From Alexandriicola marinus (GTDB lineage Bacteria > Pseudomonadota > Alphaproteobacteria > Rhodobacterales > Rhodobacteraceae), in contig NZ_RBVZ01000001.1 of NCBI RefSeq assembly GCF_004000435.1, forward strand, positions 496,001-560,000: a stretch of 64,000 nucleotides of DNA, written 5' to 3'. Positions 1-8,089 of this stretch are shown one piece after another (positions within the stretch are counted from its first letter, which is position 1; each line of letters opens with the position of its first letter). Made by a program: the position numbers and the translations under genes. The notes beneath the pieces are model-generated. The model saw only the letters and a program-made list of their open reading frames with translations. It did not search any database and was not told the origin of the DNA.

Positions 1-2
1 AG

Positions 3-146
3 GCGCTGAATTCGGATTTCAGCGCCGCAGCGCTCGAACCGCTGAGTGTCTCGGCCGATCAGATGATCGGGGATCTGCACGGATCGGCCGAGTATCGCGC
101 CCATCTGGTCAAGGTCATGGCAAAGCGCGCGGTCGAGGCTGCCTGA
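3..146 (+). CDS. FAD-binding subunit of a molybdenum hydroxylase (CO dehydrogenase/xanthine dehydrogenase medium chain), C-terminal end only
   Basis: Only the last 47 codons are in the window, ending in TGA at 144-146. The tail resembles the C-terminal end of CoxM/CutM-type medium subunits, including a segment reading DLHGSAEYRAHLVKVMAKRA. In that family the subunit carries FAD and passes electrons from the molybdopterin subunit, through the Fe-S subunit, to an acceptor. The partner large and small subunits would lie upstream, outside the window. With so little sequence I cannot choose between an aerobic CO dehydrogenase-like and a xanthine dehydrogenase-like enzyme. Confidence 0.6.
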   Translation, partial: ALNSDFSAAALEPLSVSADQMIGDLHGSAEYRAHLVKVMAKRAVEAA

Positions 147-162
147 TATTCGCGAGGGGGCC

Positions 163-1335
163 TCAGGCCCCCTGACGTTCGCGTTGTGCGTCGAGCGCGG
201 CCCGGAACGCATCGATGCTGTAGCCATCGTCCAGTGCCTGTCGCATCAGATCGGCCATGCTGGGCGGGGCAAGCCCGCCAACCGGCGGATCGGTGTCAAG
301 GTTGGTCGGGAAAGGATAGCCTTCTGCGCAGCAGGCGATGGCGGCATCCACCTCGGCCTCTGACAGGCCCGTTTTGCCTTCCAGAAGAACAGGATAGAGC
401 GCAAGGCTCATCTGGTATCTGTCGACATTCTCAAGCGTCCGTCCAAGGGCCGAGCCGATTTGCATCAGGTTCACGAAGCGTTCGACATCTGTCGTCTTGT
501 TCTCGCCCGCGGCGTGGAAGAGCGCCGGGTTGAAGAACAGAAGATCGCCTTTCGCCAGTGGTAATTGCACATGGTTCGCCTCGAAATATTCGGCGAATTC
601 CGGCAACCGGTAGGCGGCATAGCCCGGGCGATAGGCCTGACTGAACGGCAAGAGCTTGGTCGGCCCCGACGCCAGCGACATGTCACAATGAGCAATCCCG
701 GCCTGCAGCGTCATTACGGGTGAGAGGTCATGCACATGAGCCGGGTAGCGCGCGCAGGTCTCGGCGGTCTGGAAGCCAAGGTGATAGTCGCGATGCGCGG
801 TCTGGGCCTTCCCGCCGGGATGCACGAGGTTGACCTGTGCAGTCATCTGGTAGTTCGGGCCAAGCCACGCCTCGCAGGCCGCGTCGATCAAGGTATTTCC
901 GAAATACCGTGCAAAAAGCCGGGAATCGGCAAGGCACAGCTTCTGGAGCGAATTCCAAAGGCGATCATTCGCGCCACCCGCCGCAAAGTGGTCGGCGCCG
1001 ACATGGGCCTCCCTCTCGGCCTCGATCAGGTCGAGATAGACCTGGGTCGCTTCATCGATGACGGTGGTGTCGGCATAGCCGCCCGAGATCACCACGATGC
1101 CGGAGCCCGTGCGGAAGTTGCGCGCCCATTCCGCCATGATGGCCCGACGATCGGCGGGATCGGTCAGCCGGTCGCGCAGCGCCGCGCCGTCATAGATGGG
1201 GATGTTCTTTTCCACCCGCGCCGCATTGGGCACGGTCTCGGGGGCGAGCGTCTGTTCGCACAGTTGCGCGAAATCGGCCAGATCGCAGGTCTCGGCGGTG
1301 AAGTAGGCGGGGTTCTTGTCTTGAACGTCTTTCAT
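163..1335 (-). CDS. Phytanoyl-CoA dioxygenase (PhyH) family Fe(II)/2-oxoglutarate oxygenase
   Basis: The 390-residue product has the jelly-roll iron site of the PhyH family: His181-x-Asp183 in an AHRDYH context and a distal His274 in FNPALFHAAGEN. Family members hydroxylate a substrate using 2-oxoglutarate and O2; the substrate here cannot be read from sequence. I start at the ATG at 1335 because a GGAGGA ribosome site lies just upstream, while a longer in-frame extension to 1437 would run into the LacI gene. It is divergent from that LacI-type regulator, separated by 79 bp, which suggests that the regulator controls it. Confidence 0.8.
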   Translation of the reverse strand: MKDVQDKNPAYFTAETCDLADFAQLCEQTLAPETVPNAARVEKNIPIYDGAALRDRLTDPADRRAIMAEWARNFRTGSGIVVISGGYADTTVIDEATQVYLDLIEAEREAHVGADHFAAGGANDRLWNSLQKLCLADSRLFARYFGNTLIDAACEAWLGPNYQMTAQVNLVHPGGKAQTAHRDYHLGFQTAETCARYPAHVHDLSPVMTLQAGIAHCDMSLASGPTKLLPFSQAYRPGYAAYRLPEFAEYFEANHVQLPLAKGDLLFFNPALFHAAGENKTTDVERFVNLMQIGSALGRTLENVDRYQMSLALYPVLLEGKTGLSEAEVDAAIACCAEGYPFPTNLDTDPPVGGLAPPSMADLMRQALDDGYSIDAFRAALDAQRERQGA

Positions 1336-1414
1336 CGGGTCCTCCTCCCATTTGGTGTGATCATAGGGGCACAGGCGCTTGCCGCCGAGGCGGAAACACA
1401 TCAATAATCCATCA
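1336..1414. promoter_or_regulatory. Divergent promoter region between the PhyH and LacI-type genes
   Basis: This 79-bp region must hold both promoters. It contains a 12-bp inverted repeat at 1382-1393 (CCGCC-GA-GGCGG) that could be the operator of the adjacent LacI-type protein, but GC-rich inverted repeats of this length are common in this genome. No convincing -35/-10 pair was found on either strand. Confidence 0.3.
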
Positions 1415-2440
1415 ATGACCCATCGCTTTCCCATCAAGGAGATCGCTGCCCAATCGGGACTGTCGACCGCAACGGTGGACCGGGTTCTGAACGCCCGGGC
1501 TCATGTCAGCGCCCAGTCCGCGGCACGGGTCGCCGCGGCCATTGCCGAACTCGAGGGGCAGGAGGCGCAATTGTCGGCGCGGGGGCGGCGGGTCTTTGTC
1601 GATCTGGTGGTCGAGGCGCCGCGCCGGTTCAGCACCGAGATACGCGCCGCCGCCGAAGCCGTCCTGCCCCTGATGGGGGGCGCCGCGGTGATCCGGCCCC
1701 GGTTCAGCTTTCACGAACGGCTCAGCGGGCCTGACACGGCCACGATTCTCGACAGGATCGCGCGGCGGGGCAGTCAGGGCATCTGCATCAAGGCGCGCGA
1801 TCTGCCGCCGGTGCGGGCCGCGGTCGCCCGGCTGGCCGAGCGGGGTATCCCGGTCGTCACGATCTTTACCGATCTGACCGGAACAGAGCGGATCGCCTAT
1901 GCGGGCCTCGACAATCCGATGGCCGGGCGCACGGCTGCATGGCTCATCGCGCGGATGAACGGCGGTCAGGGCGGGACGGTGCTTACCGCGATGAGCGACG
2001 CGCGCTTTGCCGGGGAGGAACAGAGATTCGCGGCCTTTGCCCAGGCTTTGCGGCGCGAGGCGCCGCAACTCGCCATTCTGGATGCAAGCGGCGGTGGCGG
2101 GCTCAACCCCGATACCGCGCGGCGGATCGCCGAGGTGACGGGGCAGTGCCGCGATCTCAGGGCGGTCTATTCGATGGGTGGGGGCAATCGCGGGATCCTC
2201 GCCACGCTCAAAGACCTGGGGCGGCTGCCCGATATCTACGTGGCCCACGATCTTGACGCCGATAACCGCGAGTTGCTGCGCCGCCGTTCGATCTCGGTGG
2301 TGCTGGATCACGATCTGCGGGCGGATATGCAGTCGGCCTTCGGTCACATCCTGAGCGCGCACCGACTGACCCCGCCATCGGCAACCCCGTCGGGGCCGTC
2401 GCCGATCCGGGTGATCACGCCGGAAAACATCCCGCCCTGA
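1415..2440 (+). CDS. LacI-family transcriptional regulator
   Basis: The 341-residue protein starts with a LacI-type helix-turn-helix (FPIKEIAAQSGLSTATVDRV, about residues 4-23) and the usual hinge helix, followed by a periplasmic-binding-protein-like ligand domain to the end. Such proteins repress genes until they bind a small ligand, often a sugar or sugar-like compound. The ATG at 1415 puts the recognition helix at the expected distance from the N-terminus. A TTG at 1379 would add 12 residues without family support. It is divergent from the PhyH oxygenase. The ligand is unknown. Confidence 0.85.
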   Translation: MTHRFPIKEIAAQSGLSTATVDRVLNARAHVSAQSAARVAAAIAELEGQEAQLSARGRRVFVDLVVEAPRRFSTEIRAAAEAVLPLMGGAAVIRPRFSFHERLSGPDTATILDRIARRGSQGICIKARDLPPVRAAVARLAERGIPVVTIFTDLTGTERIAYAGLDNPMAGRTAAWLIARMNGGQGGTVLTAMSDARFAGEEQRFAAFAQALRREAPQLAILDASGGGGLNPDTARRIAEVTGQCRDLRAVYSMGGGNRGILATLKDLGRLPDIYVAHDLDADNRELLRRRSISVVLDHDLRADMQSAFGHILSAHRLTPPSATPSGPSPIRVITPENIPP

Positions 2441-2448
2441 AACGGCAA

Positions 2449-2472
2449 ACGCGCGCCCGGCGGGGCGCGCGT
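2449..2472. terminator. Hairpin between the convergent LacI-type gene and infC
   Basis: Perfect 10-bp arms (ACGCGCGCCC and GGGCGCGCGT) enclose a 4-base loop. It sits between two converging stop codons and could serve both strands. There is no clear T-tract, so efficiency is uncertain. Confidence 0.55.
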
Positions 2473-2498
2473 CTTCAGAACTGTCCGGAAACCGAGGC

Positions 2499-3041
2499 TT
2501 ACTTGGTCGGGCCGATCATCATGACCATCTGGCGGCCTTCCATCTTGGGCATGTTCTCGACCTTGCCGATCTCTTCGACATCGGCCGCCACGCGATGCAG
2601 CAGGTCGCGACCCAGATCCTGGTGCGCCATCTCCCGGCCCCGGAACCTGAGAGTGACCTTCACCTTGTCGCCATTTTCTAGGAATTTCAACACGTTGCGC
2701 ATCTTGACGTCATAGTCATGCGTGTCGGTGTTGGGGCGGAATTTGACTTCCTTGACCTCGATGATCTTCTGTTTTTTCCGAGCCTCGGCCTCTTTCTTCT
2801 GAGTCTCGTACTTGTACTTGCCATAATCCATGATCTTGCAGACCGGCGGATTGGCGTTTGGAGAAATCTCGACCAGATCAAGCCCGGCCTCTTCGGCGAG
2901 GGCCAGCGCCTTTTCCGGGCTGATCACTCCGATATTTTCACCTTCTGCCCCGATAAGGCGGATTTCCGCGGCCCTGATGCGGCTGTTGACGCGAGGGCCT
3001 GTGTCACGCACCGGGGGCGCGTTATGTGGTCTGCGGGCTAT
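2499..3041 (-). CDS. infC: Translation initiation factor IF-3, probably starting at AUA
   Basis: This is a full-length IF-3: an N-terminal domain beginning near [20 protein letters not shown], a linker helix rich in Lys and Glu, and a C-terminal domain ending in MMIGPTK. IF-3 binds the 30S subunit and rejects non-canonical start codons. Homologues begin about ten residues before the RVN motif. At exactly that place there is no ATG, GTG or TTG, but an ATA (3041-3039) with an AAGGA ribosome site at 3054-3050, 8 bases away. This gives 180 residues, the normal length. A longer in-frame reading back to 3182 gives 227 residues with a leader unlike IF-3. infC starting at a codon that IF-3 discriminates against is the known autoregulatory device (AUU in E. 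coli). Confidence 0.93.
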   Translation of the reverse strand: MARRPHNAPPVRDTGPRVNSRIRAAEIRLIGAEGENIGVISPEKALALAEEAGLDLVEISPNANPPVCKIMDYGKYKYETQKKEAEARKKQKIIEVKEVKFRPNTDTHDYDVKMRNVLKFLENGDKVKVTLRFRGREMAHQDLGRDLLHRVAADVEEIGKVENMPKMEGRQMVMMIGPTK

Positions 3042-3078
3042 GGCTTTCGTCCTTTGTTCAGTTGAAAATTGCGTTCGA

Positions 3079-3107
3079 AAGGTAATCTGACGGCTCTGCG
3101 GGTTCAA
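3079..3107 (-). promoter_or_regulatory. Candidate sigma-70 promoter of infC
   Basis: Read on the minus strand this is TTGAAC-N17-TACCTT, with the -35 at 3107-3102 and the -10 at 3084-3079. Transcription would start about 30 bases before the AAGGA site of infC. The spacing is ideal and the -10 is a moderate match. Confidence 0.45.
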
Positions 3108-3217
3108 GCCGGAAAAGGCCGTCCGGGGGATTGCGCCTTTTACATCACTTTCCCATCTGACATAGCGAAGGCGTTCGATCAACGGACGATTACTAGTGAT
3201 TCCGGAGGGAAATGGAC

Positions 3218-4186
3218 ATGAACCGCATTGTTGCCATTATCGGCGTGCTCGTCATTGCGGGCGGTGGGTATTGGTATTACTCGAGCCAGCAGGCCCAGCA
3301 GGCCGCGATCGAGGCGGCCGAGGCCGCCGCGGAAGCCGCAGAAGCTGAAGCCGCCGCCGCCGCCGCTGCCGCAGAAGAGGAAGCCGCAGCCGCTGCTGCC
3401 GCCGCCGAGGCCGAAGCTCAGGCTGCCGCCGAAGCCGCCGCGGCCGCTGCTGCCGAGGCTGAAGCCGCCGCCGAAGCGGAAGCCGCCGAAGCTGCCGCCG
3501 CTGCCGAGGCTGCCGCCGCCGAGGCCGCGGACATGGCCGAAGAAGCCGCCGAGGCCGTCGAGGGCACCGTCGAAGAGGTGACCGACGCCGCCGGTGACGC
3601 GATGGATGCGACCGAAGAGGCCGTCGAAGGCGCCGTTGCCGATGCGACCGAAGCCGCCGAAGACGCCGCCGCGGCGAGTGAAGAGATGGTTGACGAGGCG
3701 ATCGACGCGGCCGAAGGGGCCGCCGATGTGGCAGAAGACGCCATGACGGACGCCGCAGACACCGCGGCGGACATGGTCGACGGAGCCGAAGAGGCCGTCG
3801 AAGAGGCCGTCGATGGCGCCACCGACCTCGTGGACGGGACCGACGCTGCGGTCGAGAACGCGACCGAAACCGCCGATCAGCCTGCCGAAGTCGTCGTCGA
3901 AGAAGGCACCGAGGCCGCGGAAGAGGTGGCCGACGAATCCGCTGCCGCCACAGAAGAAGTGACCGAAGAGATGGCCGAGGAGGCGCCCGCCGAAGGCGGT
4001 CTCGACCTCGACAGCCTCCTCGATCCCGAGAACCTCGATCTCGAGGCGATCACAACCGCGATCAATGGCAGCTCGCTGGATGACGGCACCAAGCAGACGC
4101 TGGTCACCGCCATCGAGGGCGCGATCAACAACCCGCTGATCCGCGACGCGGTTCTGGGCCAGATCCGGGACGCGCTCGGCCAGTAA
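3218..4186 (+). CDS. Membrane-anchored Ala/Glu-rich low-complexity protein
   Basis: About 322 residues in three parts. Residues 3-20 form one hydrophobic segment ([18 protein letters not shown]). Residues 25 to about 250 are almost only Ala and Glu, with some Asp, Val and Thr in short irregular repeats, predicting a long acidic helix. The last 60 residues are ordinary and probably fold (from [14 protein letters not shown] to the C-terminus). GGAGG at 3204-3208 is better spaced for the ATG at 3218 than for the one at 3212. Synonymous codon choice matches the genome, which argues for a real gene. I recognise no family. It could be a periplasmic spacer rod or a stress-type disordered protein; this is inference. 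Confidence 0.75.
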   Translation: MNRIVAIIGVLVIAGGGYWYYSSQQAQQAAIEAAEAAAEAAEAEAAAAAAAAEEEAAAAAAAAEAEAQAAAEAAAAAAAEAEAAAEAEAAEAAAAAEAAAAEAADMAEEAAEAVEGTVEEVTDAAGDAMDATEEAVEGAVADATEAAEDAAAASEEMVDEAIDAAEGAADVAEDAMTDAADTAADMVDGAEEAVEEAVDGATDLVDGTDAAVENATETADQPAEVVVEEGTEAAEEVADESAAATEEVTEEMAEEAPAEGGLDLDSLLDPENLDLEAITTAINGSSLDDGTKQTLVTAIEGAINNPLIRDAVLGQIRDALGQ

Positions 4187-4205
4187 CGGTCTGAACGAAA
4201 AAGAA

Positions 4206-4239
4206 AAAGCGCCGCGCGAGGATACTCGCGCGGCGCTTT
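4206..4239. terminator. Strong bidirectional terminator
   Basis: A perfect 15-bp stem (4206-4220 pairing with 4225-4239) has a GATA loop. An A-rich run on its left gives a U-tract for the minus-strand fpr transcript, and TTT on its right serves the plus-strand gene ending at 4186. Confidence 0.85.
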
Positions 4240-4261
4240 GCATTCCGGGTGGCGGACCGTG

Positions 4262-5110
4262 TCAGATACCGTCGCCTACAAAGGCCTTTTCGACCACGAA
4301 TTCCTTGGGCTCCGAATTCGCGCCCTCGCGCAGGCCTGCCTGTTCCAGCAGCGCCTTGACGTCGATGTTGAAGGCGAGGCTTCCGCAGATCATGGCGCGA
4401 TCGTGTTCGGGGTTGAGCGGCGGCACGCCCAGATCGGCGAACAATTCGCCGTTCTCGATCAGCGTGGTGATCCGGCCCATCTTGGGGCTCTCTTCGCGGG
4501 TCGTGGTGGGGTAATAGCGCAGCTTGGCGAGGTTTTCCTCGCCGATCAGTTCCTGCAACAGCTCGTCATTGCGGATGCTTTCGATCAGGTCGCGGCCATA
4601 GGTCAGCTCGGCCACCTCGCGGCAGGTATGGGTGATGATGACCTCGTCGTAATCCTCGTAGGTCTGCGGATCGCGCAGGAGCGAGGCGAAAGGCGCAAAC
4701 CCTGTCCCGGTGGAAAAGAAATAGATCCGTTTGCCTGGCAGAAGCGCGTCATGGACCAGCGTGCCCACGGGTTTGGGCCGCAGGATGATCTCGTCGCCCG
4801 GCTGGATATGCTGCAGCTTCGATGTCAGCGGCCCGTCGGGGACCTTGATCGAATAGAATTCCAGCTCTTCGTCCCAGGAGGGCGAGGCGATCGAATAGGC
4901 CCGCAACAGCGGTTTGCCATTGTCGCCCATCAGGCCGATCATCACGAATTCGCCGGAACGAAAGCGGAGCGATTGCGGGCGCGTTACCCGAAAGGCAAAC
5001 AGCCGGTCGGTGTAATGCTGAACGGAGGTCACTGTCTGCGCATCGGGCAGGGCTGCGACCTTGGTGGCGGTGGCTTGTGTCACGGGTGCTTGCTCGGTCA
5101 TCTCTGTCAT
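4262..5110 (-). CDS. fpr: Ferredoxin-NADP+ reductase
   Basis: The 282-residue flavoprotein closely follows Rhodobacter Fpr. The FAD domain carries RAYSIASP, the NADP domain FSTGTGFAPF, and the C-terminus ends in VEKAFVGDGI, the bacterial subclass-I tail lacking a stacked aromatic. It moves electrons between NADPH and ferredoxin or flavodoxin in the cytoplasm. The ATG at 5110 or the one at 5101 could be the start; neither has a strong ribosome site. It lies 66 bp downstream of the sulfur-assimilation genes on the same strand, so it may supply reduced ferredoxin to the sulfite reductase. Confidence 0.92.
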   Translation of the reverse strand: MTEMTEQAPVTQATATKVAALPDAQTVTSVQHYTDRLFAFRVTRPQSLRFRSGEFVMIGLMGDNGKPLLRAYSIASPSWDEELEFYSIKVPDGPLTSKLQHIQPGDEIILRPKPVGTLVHDALLPGKRIYFFSTGTGFAPFASLLRDPQTYEDYDEVIITHTCREVAELTYGRDLIESIRNDELLQELIGEENLAKLRYYPTTTREESPKMGRITTLIENGELFADLGVPPLNPEHDRAMICGSLAFNIDVKALLEQAGLREGANSEPKEFVVEKAFVGDGI

Positions 5111-5176
5111 GGACAGCCATCTAGGGCCGCCTCTCCTCATAGTCGTTGATCTGGATCAGTTAAAGCCCGGTCGGAA

Positions 5177-5602
5177 TCAGGCGCCCGGGCGGGCCAGCCT
5201 GTTGCGATAATCATGCGCCTGCCAGTCGGCGCGGGCGCGCCAATGCGGCTCTGGTTGTCGGGTGGCGAGCTCGTCGGCGATTTCCACCTCGTCAAAGCCC
5301 GAACGCCGCGCCATGGCGTATTGATCGGCGATCACGTGGCCCGCCGCGCGCAGCCGTCCGCGATAGCCGTTGATCCGCAGAAGCCGCGCCAGGGTGAAGC
5401 CGCGCCCGTCGGCAAATGTCGGAAACTCGATCCGGATCATCGCGGCCTCCAGCAGAGGGCCTGTGAGCGCATCGGGTGCCGTATCGGACGGCAGGGTCAC
5501 CGCGAACCCCGCGCAATCATTGGCCGGTAGCGCCTCGACCCGCAATTCGGGTCCTGCGAAATCATCGGGTGCAAAGCCCGTGTCGGTGACGATGATTGTC
5601 AT
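5177..5602 (-). CDS. DUF934 protein of the sulfite-reduction operon
   Basis: The 141-residue protein belongs to DUF934, a family found almost only next to sulfite reductase and cysH genes in proteobacteria. Its core (EFPTFADGRGFTLARLL and a following helix) is well preserved. It has one Cys (Cys30) and no recognisable cofactor motif. Start at 5602, with AGGAG upstream. It follows cysH by 22 bp. Its biochemical role is not known; an accessory or redox-partner role to sulfite reductase is inferred from context alone. Confidence 0.85.
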   Translation of the reverse strand: MTIIVTDTGFAPDDFAGPELRVEALPANDCAGFAVTLPSDTAPDALTGPLLEAAMIRIEFPTFADGRGFTLARLLRINGYRGRLRAAGHVIADQYAMARRSGFDEVEIADELATRQPEPHWRARADWQAHDYRNRLARPGA

Positions 5603-5624
5603 CTGTCTCTCCTGTCGCCGCGTC

Positions 5625-6368
5625 TCAGCCGGGCGTCTGTTCGGTGGCGCCGGAGCGCACGAGGCGCCCGCCGGCGAAGTGGATGCCGCATTCGACCTTG
5701 TCGAGGTCGCGCCAACGGCCGGCACGCGGGTCTTCGCCGTCGTTGACGCGGGTGGTGCAGGGGGCGCAGCCCACGGAGGGATAGCCGCGCGAGACAAGCG
5801 GATGCCGGGGTAGCCGGTTCTCCGCGATGTAATCGGCGACATCGCCCTTGTCCCAATGGGCCAGAGGATTGACCTTGATCCGAAGTCCTGCCTCGGATTC
5901 GAAGAAATCGAGGTTGGTGCGCGTGGCGCCCTGGTATCGTTTGCGGCCCGTGATCCAGCTGTCATAGCCCTCGAGCGCGCGTTGCAGCGGCTCTGTCTTG
6001 CGCAGATGGCAGCAGGCATCCGGGTCATGCAGGTGCAACAGGTTTTCGTTGTCACGCTCGAAGAGCGCAGACCTGTCGGCGCGGATGACCTGAACATTCT
6101 CGAGCCTCAGCCGTTCGGTCAGTTCCATCTGGTAGGTCAGCGTTTCCGCGAACAGCATCTCGGTGTCGATGAACAACACCGGAAGCCGCCGGTCCATCAC
6201 CGAGACCATGTGCAACAACACGACCGATTCCGCCCCGAAGGACGACACCAGTGCGATCCGGCCCAGATCGGCGTCGCGCAGGGCCGTCTCCATGACGGCG
6301 GTGGCGCCGTGGTGGCGATACCGCGCGTTCAGCGCGGTGACCTGCGTGTCTATTCCATCAAGCGGCAT
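5625..6368 (-). CDS. cysH: Assimilatory adenylyl-sulfate (APS) reductase
   Basis: The 247-residue protein has a PP-loop (SSFGAES, residues 42-48) and the catalytic C-terminal Cys227 in VECGIH. It also has the paired cysteines Cys119-Cys120 and Cys201-x2-Cys204, which bind a [4Fe-4S] cluster. That cluster marks the APS-using subtype rather than the PAPS reductase of enterics. It reduces APS to sulfite with thioredoxin as donor. The start overlaps the end of cysI by 11 bp, implying translational coupling. The longer in-frame N-terminus back to 6542 lies inside cysI and is rejected. Confidence 0.93.
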   Translation of the reverse strand: MPLDGIDTQVTALNARYRHHGATAVMETALRDADLGRIALVSSFGAESVVLLHMVSVMDRRLPVLFIDTEMLFAETLTYQMELTERLRLENVQVIRADRSALFERDNENLLHLHDPDACCHLRKTEPLQRALEGYDSWITGRKRYQGATRTNLDFFESEAGLRIKVNPLAHWDKGDVADYIAENRLPRHPLVSRGYPSVGCAPCTTRVNDGEDPRAGRWRDLDKVECGIHFAGGRLVRSGATEQTPG

Positions 6369-8028
6369 TGGCCTTGGCCTCCTGTGGATAAAGAAACGCC
6401 TTGAACGGGGCGGCCCCCAGCCTGCGATAGGCCTCGATAAAGGTCTCGTCCGGTGCCTCGCGCAGGTCGAGATAGCCCAGAACCAACCGTTCGACCGCTG
6501 GCACGATCTCGTCTGCCGAAAATCCGGGCCCGGCACGTTCACCGATCACGGTGGTTTCGGTGCCGTCGCCGCCCAGCGTGATCTGGTAGTTCTCGACGCC
6601 GGCGCGGTCGAGACCGAGGATCCCGATATGGCCGACATGGTGGTGCCCGCAGGCATTGATGCAGCCCGAGATCTTGATCTTCAGGGGCCCGATCTCGTGT
6701 TCCAGCTTCAGTTCGTCGAACCGCATCGCGATTTCCTGCGCGACCGGGATCGAGCGGGCGGTCGCCAGCGCGCAGTAGTCCATGCCGGGGCAGGCGATGA
6801 TATCCGAGACGAGGCCGATATTCGCCGTGGCAAGGCCCGCCGCGCGCAGCTGAGCGTAGATCGCGGGCAGATCGGATTTGTGGACATGGGGCAGGATCAC
6901 GTTCTGTTCGTGACTGATCCGGAGTTCATCATGGCCATAGCGCTCTGCAAGCTTGGCCATGATCCGCATCTGCTCCGAGGTCGCGTCCCCCGGGGTGGCG
7001 CCGTGGGACTTCAGAGAGATCGACACGATCGCATGACCCTCGGCCCGGTGCGGGGCGAGGTTTGTGTCGGTCCAGGCGCGGAATGCGGGGTCGGCCGCCC
7101 GGGTCGCCTCGTATCCGTCGACCGGAGCGGCCCTGAAGACCGGTAAAGCGAAAGATTGTTCGATTTGTGCAAAATATTCGGGGTCGATAGGGGGTATTGT
7201 CGGTCTAATCTGTTCGAAACGTTCATTGACCAGCCGGCGGATCTCGTCGATCCCGTGCTCGTGAACTGTGATCTTGATCCGGGCCTTGTACTTGTTGTCG
7301 CGTCGCCCGAGCAGGTTATAGACGCTCACGATCGCCTCGACATAGGGCAGTAGATCTTCGCGTGGCAGGAAGGGGTTCAACACCTTGCCGACCATCGGCG
7401 TCCGGCCAAGGCCACCGCCCACGATGACCTCGAACCCCGGCGCGCCCGAAGCATCGCGCACCATCCGCAGCCCGATGTCATGGGCCCGGGTCACGGCGCG
7501 ATCGTTGGGGCTTCCCGTCACGGCGATCTTGAACTTGCGCGGCAGGAACTGGAATTCCGGGTGATCGGTCGACCATTGGCGCAGCAGCTCGGCATAGGGT
7601 CTTGGGTCCTCGATCTCGTCGGCGGCGGCACCTGCGAAATGGTCGGCGGTCACGTTGCGGATCGTATTCCCGGATGTCTGGATCGCATGCATCCCCACAT
7701 CGGCCAGCGCATCGAGCATGTCGGGCACGTCACGCAGCTCGGGCCAGTTGAACTGGATGTTCTGGCGGGTGGTGAAGTGGCCATACCCCCTGTCCCAGCG
7801 ATCCGCGATCATGGCCAGCTGCCGCATCTGTGCCGCGTTCAGGGTGCCATATGGGATCGCGACCCGCAGCATATAGGCGTGGAGCTGGAGGTAGAGGCCG
7901 TTCATCAGGCGCAGCGGCTTGAATTCGTCCTCTGTCAGGTGGCCCGCGATGCGACGCGCGACCTGGGCGCGGAATTCGGCCACGCGGTTGCGGACAAAGC
8001 GTTCATCGAAATCGGTGTACGTATACAT
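6358..8028 (-). CDS. cysI: Siroheme [4Fe-4S] sulfite reductase, hemoprotein subunit
   Basis: The 556-residue protein shows the repeated nitrite/sulfite reductase ferredoxin-like and catalytic domains. The siroheme/[4Fe-4S] ligands are Cys413-x5-Cys419 and Cys456-x3-Cys460 (CPGMDYC and GCINACGHHH). It performs the six-electron reduction of sulfite to sulfide. The start at 8028 has AGGAAG upstream. No cysJ flavoprotein gene is nearby, so the donor is probably ferredoxin. A ferredoxin-nitrite reductase is the main alternative, but cysH and cysG in the same operon argue for sulfite. Confidence 0.9.
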   Translation of the reverse strand: MYTYTDFDERFVRNRVAEFRAQVARRIAGHLTEDEFKPLRLMNGLYLQLHAYMLRVAIPYGTLNAAQMRQLAMIADRWDRGYGHFTTRQNIQFNWPELRDVPDMLDALADVGMHAIQTSGNTIRNVTADHFAGAAADEIEDPRPYAELLRQWSTDHPEFQFLPRKFKIAVTGSPNDRAVTRAHDIGLRMVRDASGAPGFEVIVGGGLGRTPMVGKVLNPFLPREDLLPYVEAIVSVYNLLGRRDNKYKARIKITVHEHGIDEIRRLVNERFEQIRPTIPPIDPEYFAQIEQSFALPVFRAAPVDGYEATRAADPAFRAWTDTNLAPHRAEGHAIVSISLKSHGATPGDATSEQMRIMAKLAERYGHDELRISHEQNVILPHVHKSDLPAIYAQLRAAGLATANIGLVSDIIACPGMDYCALATARSIPVAQEIAMRFDELKLEHEIGPLKIKISGCINACGHHHVGHIGILGLDRAGVENYQITLGGDGTETTVIGERAGPGFSADEIVPAVERLVLGYLDLREAPDETFIEAYRRLGAAPFKAFLYPQEAKANAA

Positions 8029-8041
8029 GTCTCTTCCTTTC

Positions 8042-8063
8042 ACCAAAATTCGCGAATTTTGGT
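8042..8063. repeat. Perfect 22-bp palindrome, copy 1
   Basis: The inner 20 bases are CCAAAATTCGCGAATTTTGG, flanked by A and T that also pair. It lies between the DUF2849 stop and the cysI start, next to a second palindrome. A closely related palindrome occurs at 26015-26036. Confidence 0.8.
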
Positions 8064-8065
8064 CC

Positions 8066-8089
8066 GCCCGAATTTCTAGAAATTCGGGC
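8066..8089. repeat. Perfect 24-bp palindrome overlapping the DUF2849 stop codon
   Basis: The arms read GCCCGAATTTCT and its exact complement, meeting at CTAG. The stop codon of the DUF2849 gene (8078-8076) is built into the centre. It is 2 bp from the palindrome at 8042-8063. Confidence 0.8.

Noticed and set aside
1412-2362. A 316-codon minus-strand frame opposite the LacI-type gene
   Set aside because: It would collide with the PhyH promoter region, and the plus-strand LacI protein is unambiguous.
3179-4243. A 354-codon open frame on the minus strand, rich in Gly and Phe, opposite the Ala/Glu-rich gene
   Set aside because: It is a mirror of the GCN/GAR codons of the plus-strand gene, runs through the terminator hairpin, and lacks a ribosome site or any recognisable domain.
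5177-6097. A single 306-codon protein spanning DUF934 and part of cysH in another frame
   Set aside because: Only the last 141 codons look like a protein (DUF934) and have their own ATG and ribosome site; the first part is a shadow of cysH.
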